DNA of 64,000 bases from Mangrovivirga cuniculi (GTDB lineage: Bacteria; Bacteroidota; Bacteroidia; Cytophagales; Cyclobacteriaceae): positions 3,040,001-3,104,000 of the forward strand of contig NZ_CP028923.1 of the NCBI RefSeq assembly GCF_005166025.1, in the 5' to 3' direction. Both the position numbers and the translations under genes were made by a program. The notes beneath the pieces were generated by a model. That model was given only the letters and a program-made list of their open reading frames with translations. It had not been told where the DNA came from and ran no database searches. Positions 18,082-27,292 of this stretch are shown here, in pieces; position 1 is the stretch's first letter; each line of letters begins with the position of its first letter.

Positions 18082-20360
18082 ATGAAAACCCCCGATCTTA
18101 AACCAGAAATTATAATCGCACTCATAGTTAGTTTATTTCTATATTCTAATTGTACCAGTCCCACAGACAATAATGACACTTCAAACCAAAATAAAATCGA
18201 TGTAAAGATTGATAGTATTTTAAACAAAATGTCAATCGATGAAAAAATTGGTCAACTAGCTCTAAGAGGCACTAGCAGTAGTGAGAAAGGAGCACTACCT
18301 GAAGAATTACTATCCAGTGTGAGAAAAGGAGAAATCGGTGCCTTTTTAAATGTAATGGATACTACAAATATTCGAAAACTCCAGGAAATAGCTGTCAATG
18401 AAAGTAAACATGGTATTCCATTGCTCTTTGCGCGAGATGTAATTCATGGCTTCAAGACAATTTTCCCGATCCCCCTGGGACAGGCTGCATCATTTAATCC
18501 CGAACTGGTCGAAGAAGGCAGCAGGATTGCTGCCCTTGAAGCGAGCTCCGTTGGAATCAGATGGACATTTGCTCCCATGTTGGATATTTGTCAGGATAGT
18601 CGCTGGGGAAGGATTGCGGAATCCCCGGAGAAGACCCTTACCTGGCCAGTGTTTTAGCCAAAGCATATATCAGGGGGTTCCAGGGCGAAGATCTTTCAGA
18701 TCCGACCCGAATAGCGGCTTGTGCCAAGCATTTTATCGGATATGGTGCTGCAATTGGAGGCCGGGATTATAATACTGCCATCATAAGCACCGAACAACTT
18801 TATAACTTATATCTGCCTCCATTTAAAGAAGCAGTTGAAAATAATGTGGCAACCTTCATGTCTTCTTTTAATGAAGTGAATGGTTTACCGGCAACAGGTA
18901 ACAGAAAATTATTAACTGATATCCTTCGTACTGAACTCGGTTTTGACGGATTCGTAGTATCAGACTGGAATTCTGTCACTGAAATGATTGCGCATGGTTT
19001 TGCAATGGACAGCAAACAGGCCGCAGAACTTGCCGCAAAAGCAGGCTTAGATATGGAAATGACTTCAAAGGGCTATGAAATATTCTTAAAAGATTTAATT
19101 GAAGAAGGAGTTATTCCTGAGGAACGATTAGATTTTTATGTCAGCAATATTCTGCGAATTAAGTTTAGAATGGGCCTTTTTGAAAACCCCTATATTCCAA
19201 ATGATCACCCGGGATCTTTTTATGCTGAAGAAAATATGATAAAAGCAAAAAATGCAGCAATTGAAGGGTCTGTACTTTTAAGGAATGAGGGAATTTTACC
19301 GTTGAATTCTGATGCAAAAATACTTTTGACAGGCCCGCTGGCAGATCAGGGCCGTGAGCAATTGGGTACCTGGACCTTTGACGGAGAAGGCGACCCTTCT
19401 ATTACTCCAAAAGAAGCAATAGAAGATGCAATTTTTATAGAAGGCCTGAGTTATAGTCGGGATAAAAGCAGAGAGAATTTTGATAAGGTAATCGCAGCAG
19501 CTAAGAAATCTGATGTAATCGTATTTGTCGGTGGTGAGGAAGCGATTTTGTCCGGAGAGGCACATTCAAGGGCAAATATTAAACTACCTGGTGTACAAGA
19601 AGAATTAATTTTAAAATTAGCTGAATTGAATAAGCCGGTTATCCTGGTATTAATGGCCGGAAGGCCAATAAACATTACCGATTATATTGACGATCTGGAT
19701 GCGGTATTAATGATGTGGCATCCCGGAACTATGGGTGGGGCGGCTTTAAAGGAAATACTATACGGAACATCTGAACCTACAGGCAGGCTACCAGTGAGCT
19801 GGCCAAAAGCAGCAGGACAGCTACCCTATTTTTATAATCATAAAAGTACCGGCAGGCCGGCTAATCCGGACAAATTTGTAAGCATGGAAGAGATCCCCAT
19901 TGGTGCTTGGCAAAGCAGTCTGGGAAATGAATCTCACTACCTTGACCTGGGATTTGATCCGCTCTTCCCTTTCGGTTTTGGATTAACATATGGAGATATT
20001 GAGTACGGAGCAATATCTATTAGTGATAGTGAAATTTCAAAAGATGAAGGATTTACTATTTCAATTGACATTACCAATACCGGAAATCGAAATACTTCCG
20101 AAGTAGTTCAGCTATATGCTCATGATAAGTTTGGTAGAATCACACGTCCGGTCAGGGAACTTAAAAGGTTTAAAAAGATCCAACTCAATCCTGGTGAAGG
20201 TCAAAGAGTTGAATTCAACTTAAATTACCGGGACTTCCAGTATTATGACAATGAAGGGAAATTATCTCTTGAACCGGGAGAAATTGATTTATATATTGGG
20301 GCTAATTCTGATACTCAAAATAAAACTACAATTAATATCCTTCAGGAAATCAAAGAATGA
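18082..20360 (+). CDS. GH3 beta-glucosidase-type lipoprotein, frameshifted
   Basis: About 759 residues after restoring one G at 18627-18628, which joins RIAESP to GEDPYLASVLA, the conserved GH3 loop. The lipoprotein signal ends at SNC near residue 24. The N-terminal TIM barrel carries AKHFIGYG and the nucleophile Asp in VVSDWNS (about residue 295). The second alpha/beta domain and a C-terminal fibronectin-like domain (RPVRELKRFKK) follow, as in BglX. It lacks the NagZ motif KHFPGHG, so a beta-glucosidase-like role is favoured. Its TGA overlaps the GH20 start. Confidence 0.88.
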
Positions 20361-21922
20361 AATCCATTTATGTAACTCTGAAAATTTTTTGGTTAATTAA
20401 TATAATTGGTTTTGTTTTATTTGTTTCCTGCTCATCAGAAACAAAAATAACATTACCTGAAACTGATATTACCAATGCCTCAGTTATTCCAAAGCCATTA
20501 AAAATAATTCGTTCAGATCAAGGTTTTGCACTTGATAAATATACAGCATTAATAATTGATGATCTCTCTCCTGATATATTGGAAACCGGACAATATTTGG
20601 TTGGTAAAATAAAATTAAAAACAGGATTAACTGTTTCATCGATACCTCTAAATAATACGAAGTCAATTATTAGAATATATAAATCTGATATTAAATCTGA
20701 AAATGATGAAGCATATGAGCTGGAAATAAAAAAGGACACAATAAATCTGAGTGCAAATACTGCTACCGGAATTTTTCGGGGTATTCAAACCATTAGACAA
20801 CTTATTCCTGAAATGCCTAATGATAGTCTTTCAAGCCACAACATATGGATCATCCCCGGAGGGAAAATAATAGATGAACCTCAATACGAATACAGGAGTA
20901 CGATGCTCGATGTTTCAAGGCACTTCTTCGATGTTGATTATGTCAAAAAGTATATCGAGGTTCTTGCCTATTACAAGATAAACATCTTGCATTTGCATTT
21001 ATCTGATGATCAGGGCTGGCGTATTGAAATAAAATCCTGGCCTAAATTAACCGAAATCGGAGGAAGTACCGAAGTTGGTGGTGGACCAGGTGGCTTTTAT
21101 ACTCAGGAAGATTACAAGGATATTGTTGCTCATGCTAAAGCTCATCATATTACAATCGTCCCTGAAATAGATATGCCCGGACACACGAACGCTGCATCTG
21201 CTTCTTATCCTATTTTAAACGGTAATGGTCAGACTCCTAAACTTTATACTGGCACCAAGGTAGGTTTCAGTACATTCGACACCAGAAGCGATACGGTTTA
21301 TTTATTTATTGATGATGTAATAAGAGAAATTTCCTCCATGACACCCGGGCCCTACTTTCATATTGGTGGTGATGAAAGTCATGTGACAAAAAAAGAGGAT
21401 TACCTCTATTTTATAAAAAGGGTAGAAAGTATTGTCCAGAAATGCAACAAGAGAATGATTGGCTGGGATGAGGTAGCAAAATCAGATCTGGATTCTACAA
21501 CGATTGTTCAATTTTGGAATAACCGGGAAAATGCTAAGTTAGCAGTAGAAAAAAATATGAAAGTAATCTTATCTCCTGCTAACAAGGCATATCTGGATAT
21601 GAAATATGATTCATTAACAAAAATCGGTTATGACTGGGCAGGACTAATTCCATTAGATACTGCATACATCTGGAATCCGGAAGATTATATCCCTGATAAG
21701 TATATTCTCGGAATTGACGCACCATTATGGTCAGAAACTTTTGATACTACCAGTGATTTAGAACTTCTCGCTTTTCCACGTTTAATAGGCTATGCGGAAC
21801 TGGGATGGACCACAAGTGGAAACAGAGATTGGAAAGATTACAGATCAAGACTAGCGGGTCAAGCTGATTTTCTAAAGAGAATGGATATTAATTATTATCG
21901 ATCACCATTGATTGAGTGGTGA
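20357..21922 (+). CDS. GH20 beta-N-acetylhexosaminidase lipoprotein
   Basis: A 521-residue protein with a lipoprotein signal (lipobox VSC near residue 25). The small GH20b domain lies at about 45-150. The catalytic TIM barrel begins at YRSTMLDVSRHFF and contains HLHLSDDQGWRIE and the catalytic pair Asp339-Glu340 in HIGGDESH. It removes terminal GlcNAc or GalNAc. The ATG overlaps the GH3 stop by four bases, so both are translated together and probably degrade one GlcNAc-containing glycan such as chitin or peptidoglycan fragments. It follows the retaining substrate-assisted GH20 mechanism. Confidence 0.93.
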   Translation: MKSIYVTLKIFWLINIIGFVLFVSCSSETKITLPETDITNASVIPKPLKIIRSDQGFALDKYTALIIDDLSPDILETGQYLVGKIKLKTGLTVSSIPLNNTKSIIRIYKSDIKSENDEAYELEIKKDTINLSANTATGIFRGIQTIRQLIPEMPNDSLSSHNIWIIPGGKIIDEPQYEYRSTMLDVSRHFFDVDYVKKYIEVLAYYKINILHLHLSDDQGWRIEIKSWPKLTEIGGSTEVGGGPGGFYTQEDYKDIVAHAKAHHITIVPEIDMPGHTNAASASYPILNGNGQTPKLYTGTKVGFSTFDTRSDTVYLFIDDVIREISSMTPGPYFHIGGDESHVTKKEDYLYFIKRVESIVQKCNKRMIGWDEVAKSDLDSTTIVQFWNNRENAKLAVEKNMKVILSPANKAYLDMKYDSLTKIGYDWAGLIPLDTAYIWNPEDYIPDKYILGIDAPLWSETFDTTSDLELLAFPRLIGYAELGWTTSGNRDWKDYRSRLAGQADFLKRMDINYYRSPLIEW

Positions 21923-22053
21923 AATTGATAGCAGAAAATTCTAAACTTTATTTAAATATAAAAAATCACTGGTAACCAGTGATACTAATTTCAATTCAAA
22001 AAAAAGCTGATGATCTAATGTTCATCAGCCTAAAAATTCATAGTATTATATTA

Positions 22054-23055
22054 TTACATTTCTTTTTCAACTTCTGCAGTCCATTGGCTTATAGTAACCA
22101 ACTTTCCATCCTTAAAAGTAAATACTTCAAAAAGCCTTATATAAGAATCATCGCCCTCTTTTGAATTGATTGTTTCGTATGAATCAATAATAACTTTTTT
22201 AATGCTTGTATCTTCTACCTCAAGCGGTATAATCTCACTAACTGCCCAATCGACTGAATCTGCACTATCAAAAAAACCCTTCATAGAATCTTCCGTGAGC
22301 TTCCTGACATTCCCATCTGCTGCATACATTGTTACAGTATCAGCAGAATTCTCCCAGATGGCAGCGGCATCCATATCGTTAAAATCATCAATTATTTTCA
22401 TCATCTGATCCATCTCGTTTCCTTTAGCAATCATCATTTCTTTACCTTTATGATCACCGGTAAATATCATCGCACCGTCTGGATTTCCATATGATGGGAT
22501 AGCTTCAATTTCTTCATTAAGGTCAGCGGTCCATTGCCTGACTCCTGCCATTACTCCATCTTCGAAAGTAAATTCTTCAACAAGCCTCATTTTCATCGCT
22601 TCACCGTTTTTCATATATGCTTTTTCACGGGTTAAAACAATGATCTTCACGACATCTTCACCAACTATCTCTAGTGGTACCATAGCATCAATTACCCAGT
22701 TTACAGAGTCAAGGGATGAAAAATATCCCGTCATTTCTTCTTTCGTCAGCTTGGTTTTAGTTCCGTCAAACGATAATACAGAAACACTATCTGCAGAATT
22801 TTTCCAGATTTTCTCCACATCCATTTCATTGTAGCTCTTGATTACATCCATCATTTTATCGATTTCATTTCCCTGAGCTATCGCAAATTCTTTACCTCCA
22901 TATTCGCCACCAAGGATCATTCCCCCGGTATGAACCTGCACTGAATCTTCCTCTGTTTCGGATTGATCGTCTTCTGATTGATTTTCATTTGATTGGCAGG
23001 ATACGATAAACATGACAAAAGCTGCCATGGTGAATAGGCTTATATAATATTTCAT
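22054..23055 (-). CDS. Lipoprotein with two tandem NTF2-like domains
   Basis: About 333 residues from the chosen start; an upstream ATG exists, but MKYYISLFTMAAF begins a proper lipoprotein signal ending at IVSC. After an acidic linker the protein contains two copies of one ~140-residue unit. Both have KGNE-type helices (AQGNEIDKMM / AKGNEMDQMM), a D-AIW/EKIW-NSAD-V strand, L-T-E-M-GYF/FF-S-DSV and a closing EFTFEDG/VFTFKDG-QWTA segment. This is the SnoaL/DUF4440-like NTF2 fold, duplicated. No catalytic role can be assigned. Confidence 0.72.
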   Translation of the reverse strand: MKYYISLFTMAAFVMFIVSCQSNENQSEDDQSETEEDSVQVHTGGMILGGEYGGKEFAIAQGNEIDKMMDVIKSYNEMDVEKIWKNSADSVSVLSFDGTKTKLTKEEMTGYFSSLDSVNWVIDAMVPLEIVGEDVVKIIVLTREKAYMKNGEAMKMRLVEEFTFEDGVMAGVRQWTADLNEEIEAIPSYGNPDGAMIFTGDHKGKEMMIAKGNEMDQMMKIIDDFNDMDAAAIWENSADTVTMYAADGNVRKLTEDSMKGFFDSADSVDWAVSEIIPLEVEDTSIKKVIIDSYETINSKEGDDSYIRLFEVFTFKDGKLVTISQWTAEVEKEM

Positions 23056-23324
23056 AACGTGTGATAAGGTTTTATTATAATTTAAAGTTAAAATATAAGC
23101 ATTCCAACTGTTACTTTGAATTAATAAATTACAGCTCATCAATAACGGTATCGATTATTAGTATTCATAATGGATACGTTTCTAAAAGTGTGGAACAGCT
23201 TTCAAGCAACCAATTATATAATAACAAAATGTACATGATCTAACACTCTTAATCTATTCACTAACATCTTTATTAACTCTATTCATATGTTAACTAACTT
23301 TTAAAAAACTAATAAGTGAATTAT

Positions 23325-23362
23325 CTACTATAAATATAGTATATATAAAAACTTTATAGTAG
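23325..23362. promoter_or_regulatory. BlaI-type operator with two sites
   Basis: TACTATA-AA-TATAGTA is a perfect palindrome at 23326-23341. CTACTATAAA (23325-23334) also pairs with TTTATAGTAG (23353-23362). The second half-site ends 27 bases before the BlaI-like start. Symmetrical sites of this kind just upstream of a BlaI/MecI gene are expected for autorepression. Confidence 0.75.
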
Positions 23363-23389
23363 ATTAGCATAAGTTTAAAGAAATAAACA

Positions 23390-23764
23390 ATGCAGGAGTT
23401 AACAAAAGCACAGGAAGATATACTCAAAGCGCTATGGAAAATCGATGATGGAGCTGTGAGTGATATATTGGACCAGATACCCGAACCTAAACCAGCATAC
23501 AACACTGTTGCCACAGTTGTTAAAGTGTTAGAAAAAAAGGGATATGTCGACCATAAAACCTATGGAAAAACGAATGTTTATTTCCCTCTGATTTCTCAGG
23601 ACACTTATGCAAAAAAGTTAATGAAGTCGACTATTGGTAGCTTCTTTAATGGATCAATAAAGCAAATGGTTTCTCATTTTGTGAAAGATAAAGATATAAA
23701 TATCCACGAACTGGAATCACTTAAAGAAATGATTGAAAAGGAAATTAAAACTCAAAAGAAATAA
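23390..23764 (+). CDS. BlaI/MecI/CopY family repressor
   Basis: A 124-residue winged-helix repressor of normal family length. It begins LTKAQEDILKALWKIDDGAV, with the recognition helix region YNTVATVVKVLEKKGYVDH and a C-terminal dimerisation tail where cleavage occurs in BlaI proteins. It should repress itself and the adjacent M56 sensor through the palindromes just upstream. The sensor gene starts one base after its stop. In Bacteroidota such pairs often respond to signals other than beta-lactams. Confidence 0.92.
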   Translation: MQELTKAQEDILKALWKIDDGAVSDILDQIPEPKPAYNTVATVVKVLEKKGYVDHKTYGKTNVYFPLISQDTYAKKLMKSTIGSFFNGSIKQMVSHFVKDKDINIHELESLKEMIEKEIKTQKK

Positions 23765-23765
23765 C

Positions 23766-25001
23766 ATGTCATTTATATTTTATATTCTTATTTCTTCTGT
23801 AAGCCTCGGAATATTTTTCCTGATATATAAACTGGTCTTTAATGAAAAAACTCCATTAAAGATTCACAGGATGTATCTACTTATTGGGCTGATAATTTCC
23901 GCATTAATTCCACTACAACCCTGGACAATTGACTCGATAAATCCTGTAAATAATTTTGCACAAAACTTAAGTTTCTTGAATTCAATTGATGCCACAACCG
24001 GCTCATTGGATAGCACTGAGGAGTATGCAGAAATCAATATAATTGATATTTTATTCTGGATTTATATCACAATACTGGTAATTCTTCTATCAAAATCACT
24101 GATCAGTTTAGGAAGAATTCTTTACTTGTATCTAACATCTAAAAAAGAGGAGAACAAGGGCTATACATTAATCCATACGGAAAAAATCAACACTCCATTC
24201 TCCTTTTTTAAGTGGGTATTTATTCCCTGTAAGGGGCTAAAACCGGAAGAGAAACATAGTATTCTGATACATGAAGAAACACATGCTATAAATTTTCATT
24301 CAATTGATGTTTTACTATGTCGGGTTACCACAGCTGTTTTTTGGTTTAACCCTGTGATCTGGTTTTATAAAAGTGAACTTGAGCTAATTCATGAATACGA
24401 GGCTGATCAAGGAGTTATTAAAACAGGTGTAGATAAACTGCAATATCAAATCTCTCTTATAAATCAAATCTCAGAAGAAAAACTCATTAACGTGTCTTCT
24501 AATTTTAATCAATCACTAATCAAAAAAAGAATGATCATGATGAATAAAAATGTAAAAATCAAAAATTCAAATAGCTTAAAAGCTCTTATATTGATTCCTA
24601 TTACCTTATTGTTAGTTGTTGGCGTTGCCTGTGCAAAGGAAGATCAGGTAAACTCTCCGTTACAACTTGAATCTGAGCTAATGGAAAATGCAGTATTTTA
24701 TGTTGATGGTAAAAAAGTTCCAACTATCGGTAACATTGACAAATCAAAAATTTTATCGGTTGATGTAAGTAAAGAGAATGGAGAGAAAAAGGTATCAATT
24801 TATACAAAAGACACTGATAAACAACAAGATCCTCAAAAAGTATTATTCATAGTAGATGGAGAAAAAAAACCAAAAGGTTACGAACCTAAAGAACTTGATC
24901 CTGACCAAATTGAATCAATCAAAGTAATTAAAACAAAAGAAATAATTAAAGAATATACCGATGAGGAATACGATGGTATAATCTTAATTACGACTAAATA
25001 A
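23766..25001 (+). CDS. BlaR1-like M56 membrane metallopeptidase
   Basis: About 411 residues from the ATG at 23766, one base after the repressor stop; a longer frame with a lysine-rich N-terminus is less likely. Four membrane segments flank an M56 zinc peptidase with HEETH and the downstream ligand Glu in HEYEADQ. Unlike BlaR1 it has no penicillin-binding sensor domain. After the last membrane segment it carries two short modules resembling TonB-receptor plug ends (FYVDGKKVP... and VLFIVDGEKKPKG...GIILITTK). The signal sensed is unknown. Confidence 0.88.
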   Translation: MSFIFYILISSVSLGIFFLIYKLVFNEKTPLKIHRMYLLIGLIISALIPLQPWTIDSINPVNNFAQNLSFLNSIDATTGSLDSTEEYAEINIIDILFWIYITILVILLSKSLISLGRILYLYLTSKKEENKGYTLIHTEKINTPFSFFKWVFIPCKGLKPEEKHSILIHEETHAINFHSIDVLLCRVTTAVFWFNPVIWFYKSELELIHEYEADQGVIKTGVDKLQYQISLINQISEEKLINVSSNFNQSLIKKRMIMMNKNVKIKNSNSLKALILIPITLLLVVGVACAKEDQVNSPLQLESELMENAVFYVDGKKVPTIGNIDKSKILSVDVSKENGEKKVSIYTKDTDKQQDPQKVLFIVDGEKKPKGYEPKELDPDQIESIKVIKTKEIIKEYTDEEYDGIILITTK

Positions 25002-25016
25002 CTTTAACAATACTAG

Positions 25017-25054
25017 AGTAAATTTCCTCCTTTAAATTAAGGAGGAAATTTACT
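25017..25054. terminator. Bidirectional terminator
   Basis: A perfect 16-bp inverted repeat (AGTAAATTTCCTCCTT with its complement, six-base loop) lies between the convergent M56 gene and the outer-membrane protein gene. Confidence 0.9.
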
Positions 25055-25111
25055 ATTTTAGAGACTTTAGAAAGGGTCTATTCTCAAGCTAAAACTTTAC
25101 CTGAATTTCAT

Positions 25112-25954
25112 CTAGAGATGCAGTACAAAACCTGCTGAAACATTAAAAAAGTGCAACCAATTTTTGACATATCCATCACCGGGCCATTTTTCTTCATTAT
25201 CCGAACCTTCAGCACCTCCTCCTAAATACCTTAAATTAAAAAACAAGTTAGTGGATTTGTTTACATAAGCTCCCATTCTTAAGCTAGCGTCCAGGATAGC
25301 TCCTACTGTTTCATTATCACTTCCATTTAAAACACTAATTGGTGCATACATACCATCTGCTTCCAGTTCGGTATAAAAACGTTCATTTAAATTTAACCTG
25401 CTACGAATTTTAAGTGCTGGCACAGGTCCTACTCCCCTATTGTCTGTGTACCTCGTACCATCTGTGGATTCAAACGATATTGTAGCATTTCTAATTTGTA
25501 ATGACCCTCCTAATGCAAAATTAAATTTGTCGTTATTCTTCGTTAATACTCTTAGGTAACTAATTCTATAAAAAGGAAAATTATACAGACTTTTAATACT
25601 CGTTAGCGCCGGAAAAGTAGTTCCATTTGCTACCAGATCTTCTTTCAGTACAGCCTGTGTTTCAATTTTCAACGGTTGGTATAAAAGAATGATGGTGTTT
25701 CTATCATTCCAATCCATCTCAAGGGAAAACCTGACTGTAGGAAAAAGAACATCCTGACCTCCGTTATCAACATAATCGAAATAAGTTCCGGACTCTCCTA
25801 ACTGAATTTTATGAGAAAGGACAGATATAAATCCTACTTCAGAAACCGCCCTGAATTGAAATTTAGACTCTTCTTTATTTTTTTCTGTTGTATTTTCCTG
25901 TGCTGATACTATTAAAGCAAATAACATCAGGCAAATAGATAATTTTATTTTCAC
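25112..25954 (-). CDS. Outer-membrane beta-barrel-like protein
   Basis: A 280-residue protein with a signal peptide (cleavage after VSAQ, residue 18). It has a pattern of alternating hydrophobic strands through its length and ends in FVLHL after a final aromatic-rich strand, as expected for a small outer-membrane barrel. No family motif was recognised. It is a single gene facing the BlaI/M56 pair across a shared terminator. Confidence 0.65.
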   Translation of the reverse strand: MKIKLSICLMLFALIVSAQENTTEKNKEESKFQFRAVSEVGFISVLSHKIQLGESGTYFDYVDNGGQDVLFPTVRFSLEMDWNDRNTIILLYQPLKIETQAVLKEDLVANGTTFPALTSIKSLYNFPFYRISYLRVLTKNNDKFNFALGGSLQIRNATISFESTDGTRYTDNRGVGPVPALKIRSRLNLNERFYTELEADGMYAPISVLNGSDNETVGAILDASLRMGAYVNKSTNLFFNLRYLGGGAEGSDNEEKWPGDGYVKNWLHFFNVSAGFVLHL

Positions 25955-26271
25955 GATTATAGCAGTTTGTTTAAATTTCTTATATAGAACCTAAAAATAG
26001 TATATGGAATTAACAAATAAGCTGACCATTATCAGGTATAGCCGATTAATTGGGCAATACTAATTTTTATTTAAAATTTGATTAAATACACACAATATCA
26101 GAAACTACTATAAAGTTGTAATCATTTTTATGCAATCACTAAAAAAGATAGGAACAGCTTGCTTGTATCTTAACAGGTAAAATAAAATTTCCCGTATTTT
26201 ATTTACCAGAAATTTATAAAAAACATTTCTACTCAAATTTTTACGGTATCGTGCATATACTTCATGTAAAT
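25955..26271. other. AT-rich intergenic stretch
   Basis: No gene seen. GCTTGTATCTTAACAGG at about 26161-26177 faintly resembles hairpin A of the intergenic repeat family but does not keep its pairing. Confidence 0.4.
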
Positions 26272-26298
26272 AAAAAAAGTCCCGAGATTTTCGGGACT
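26272..26298 (-). terminator. Rho-independent terminator (minus strand)
   Basis: AGTCCCGA pairs with TCGGGACT, and on the minus strand a run of T follows the stem. It ends the 26322-27044 gene. Confidence 0.88.
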
Positions 26299-26321
26299 CC
26301 TAAATTAATATTAAATAAACC

Positions 26322-27044
26322 TTACTCAATTTTAAATCGATGTTCCTGGTCAACTTCAACTACAACGTCTTTCCACTCTTCAAGAAAATTTTGCCATGAA
26401 TTTTCACCATGAATACTATTATACGTCTCTACCAATTTACTATCACTTTCAAGATCAGCATAATTATTATATCCCCAGACTATTCCGCGATCAGGCCCAC
26501 CTTTTCGATTAACCTCGCTATTAAAAACAAGCATGGTTCTATTTCCCATTTTCTCAAATGCTGCATGTAGTTTTTCTAATATAGCATTAAACCTGTACCC
26601 TTGCCATGGTTTGAGTTCTATTGCCCAGGCTTCATATCTCTTCTGAGTCTGAAATTTATCCATACCGAAGGATAAATTTTTATTAAAAGACCATAGATCT
26701 GTTTCTCCGTACTTTTCAACATACTTACCTACATTATCCTCCCAGTCTTCGCTATGGTCATCATCATCAGGCCTGTTGTCAAGTGATGCATAGGTGCCAT
26801 TCATTACCCAAACATACCAGCCGGCTTTATTGCCGTATTCCACTCTTCTTAATACGGCCTCATTATCCTGACCTCTGGCATGATACTTTTGATTATGTTT
26901 AGCAACCCCTTCTTCCATTTGCTTTGCCATCCCGGGTTTTGGTTGCAAGTAAATTGTCTCTGTCAACGCTGCGGGTGATTCTTGTGGTAGAGCTTCAGTA
27001 TGAAATAGTATACAAACTGCAGCTATCATGATTATTCTCTTCAT
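26322..27044 (-). CDS. Secreted protein, possible dimeric alpha-beta barrel
   Basis: A 240-residue protein with a signal peptide (cleavage near residue 20, LPQES). Two similar-looking halves each have a beta strand, a helix of the type PGMAKQMEEGVAKHNQKY and a YVWVMNGTY / GIVWGYNNYADLES strand. This suggests a duplicated ferredoxin-like (NIPSNAP/ABM-like) fold. The family and function were not recognised. It is a single gene with its own terminator. Confidence 0.6.
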   Translation of the reverse strand: MKRIIMIAAVCILFHTEALPQESPAALTETIYLQPKPGMAKQMEEGVAKHNQKYHARGQDNEAVLRRVEYGNKAGWYVWVMNGTYASLDNRPDDDDHSEDWEDNVGKYVEKYGETDLWSFNKNLSFGMDKFQTQKRYEAWAIELKPWQGYRFNAILEKLHAAFEKMGNRTMLVFNSEVNRKGGPDRGIVWGYNNYADLESDSKLVETYNSIHGENSWQNFLEEWKDVVVEVDQEHRFKIE

Positions 27045-27292
27045 GGTGTTATTAATTTGGTTTTAAAATAGATTAATTTGGCTCTAACTTAATTTAGTTA
27101 AATTTATTCATGTTTTACTACAATTTTATACTTATATTTTTTTTGCTATTCTATCAATAAAATGGTCTGCTAATAATATCAAAAGAAACATCGTTACAGG
27201 TTATTTCTATTTTGCTTTATAATTTTCTTTGCGTATTTTAAATTCATCAAACTAGTTGGCTCCCAATTATTTACAACTTAAAGACATGTTCC

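Noticed and set aside
26155-26180. Possible extra copy of hairpin A
   Set aside because: The bases that make the stem pair are not kept; the resemblance is about what chance would give.
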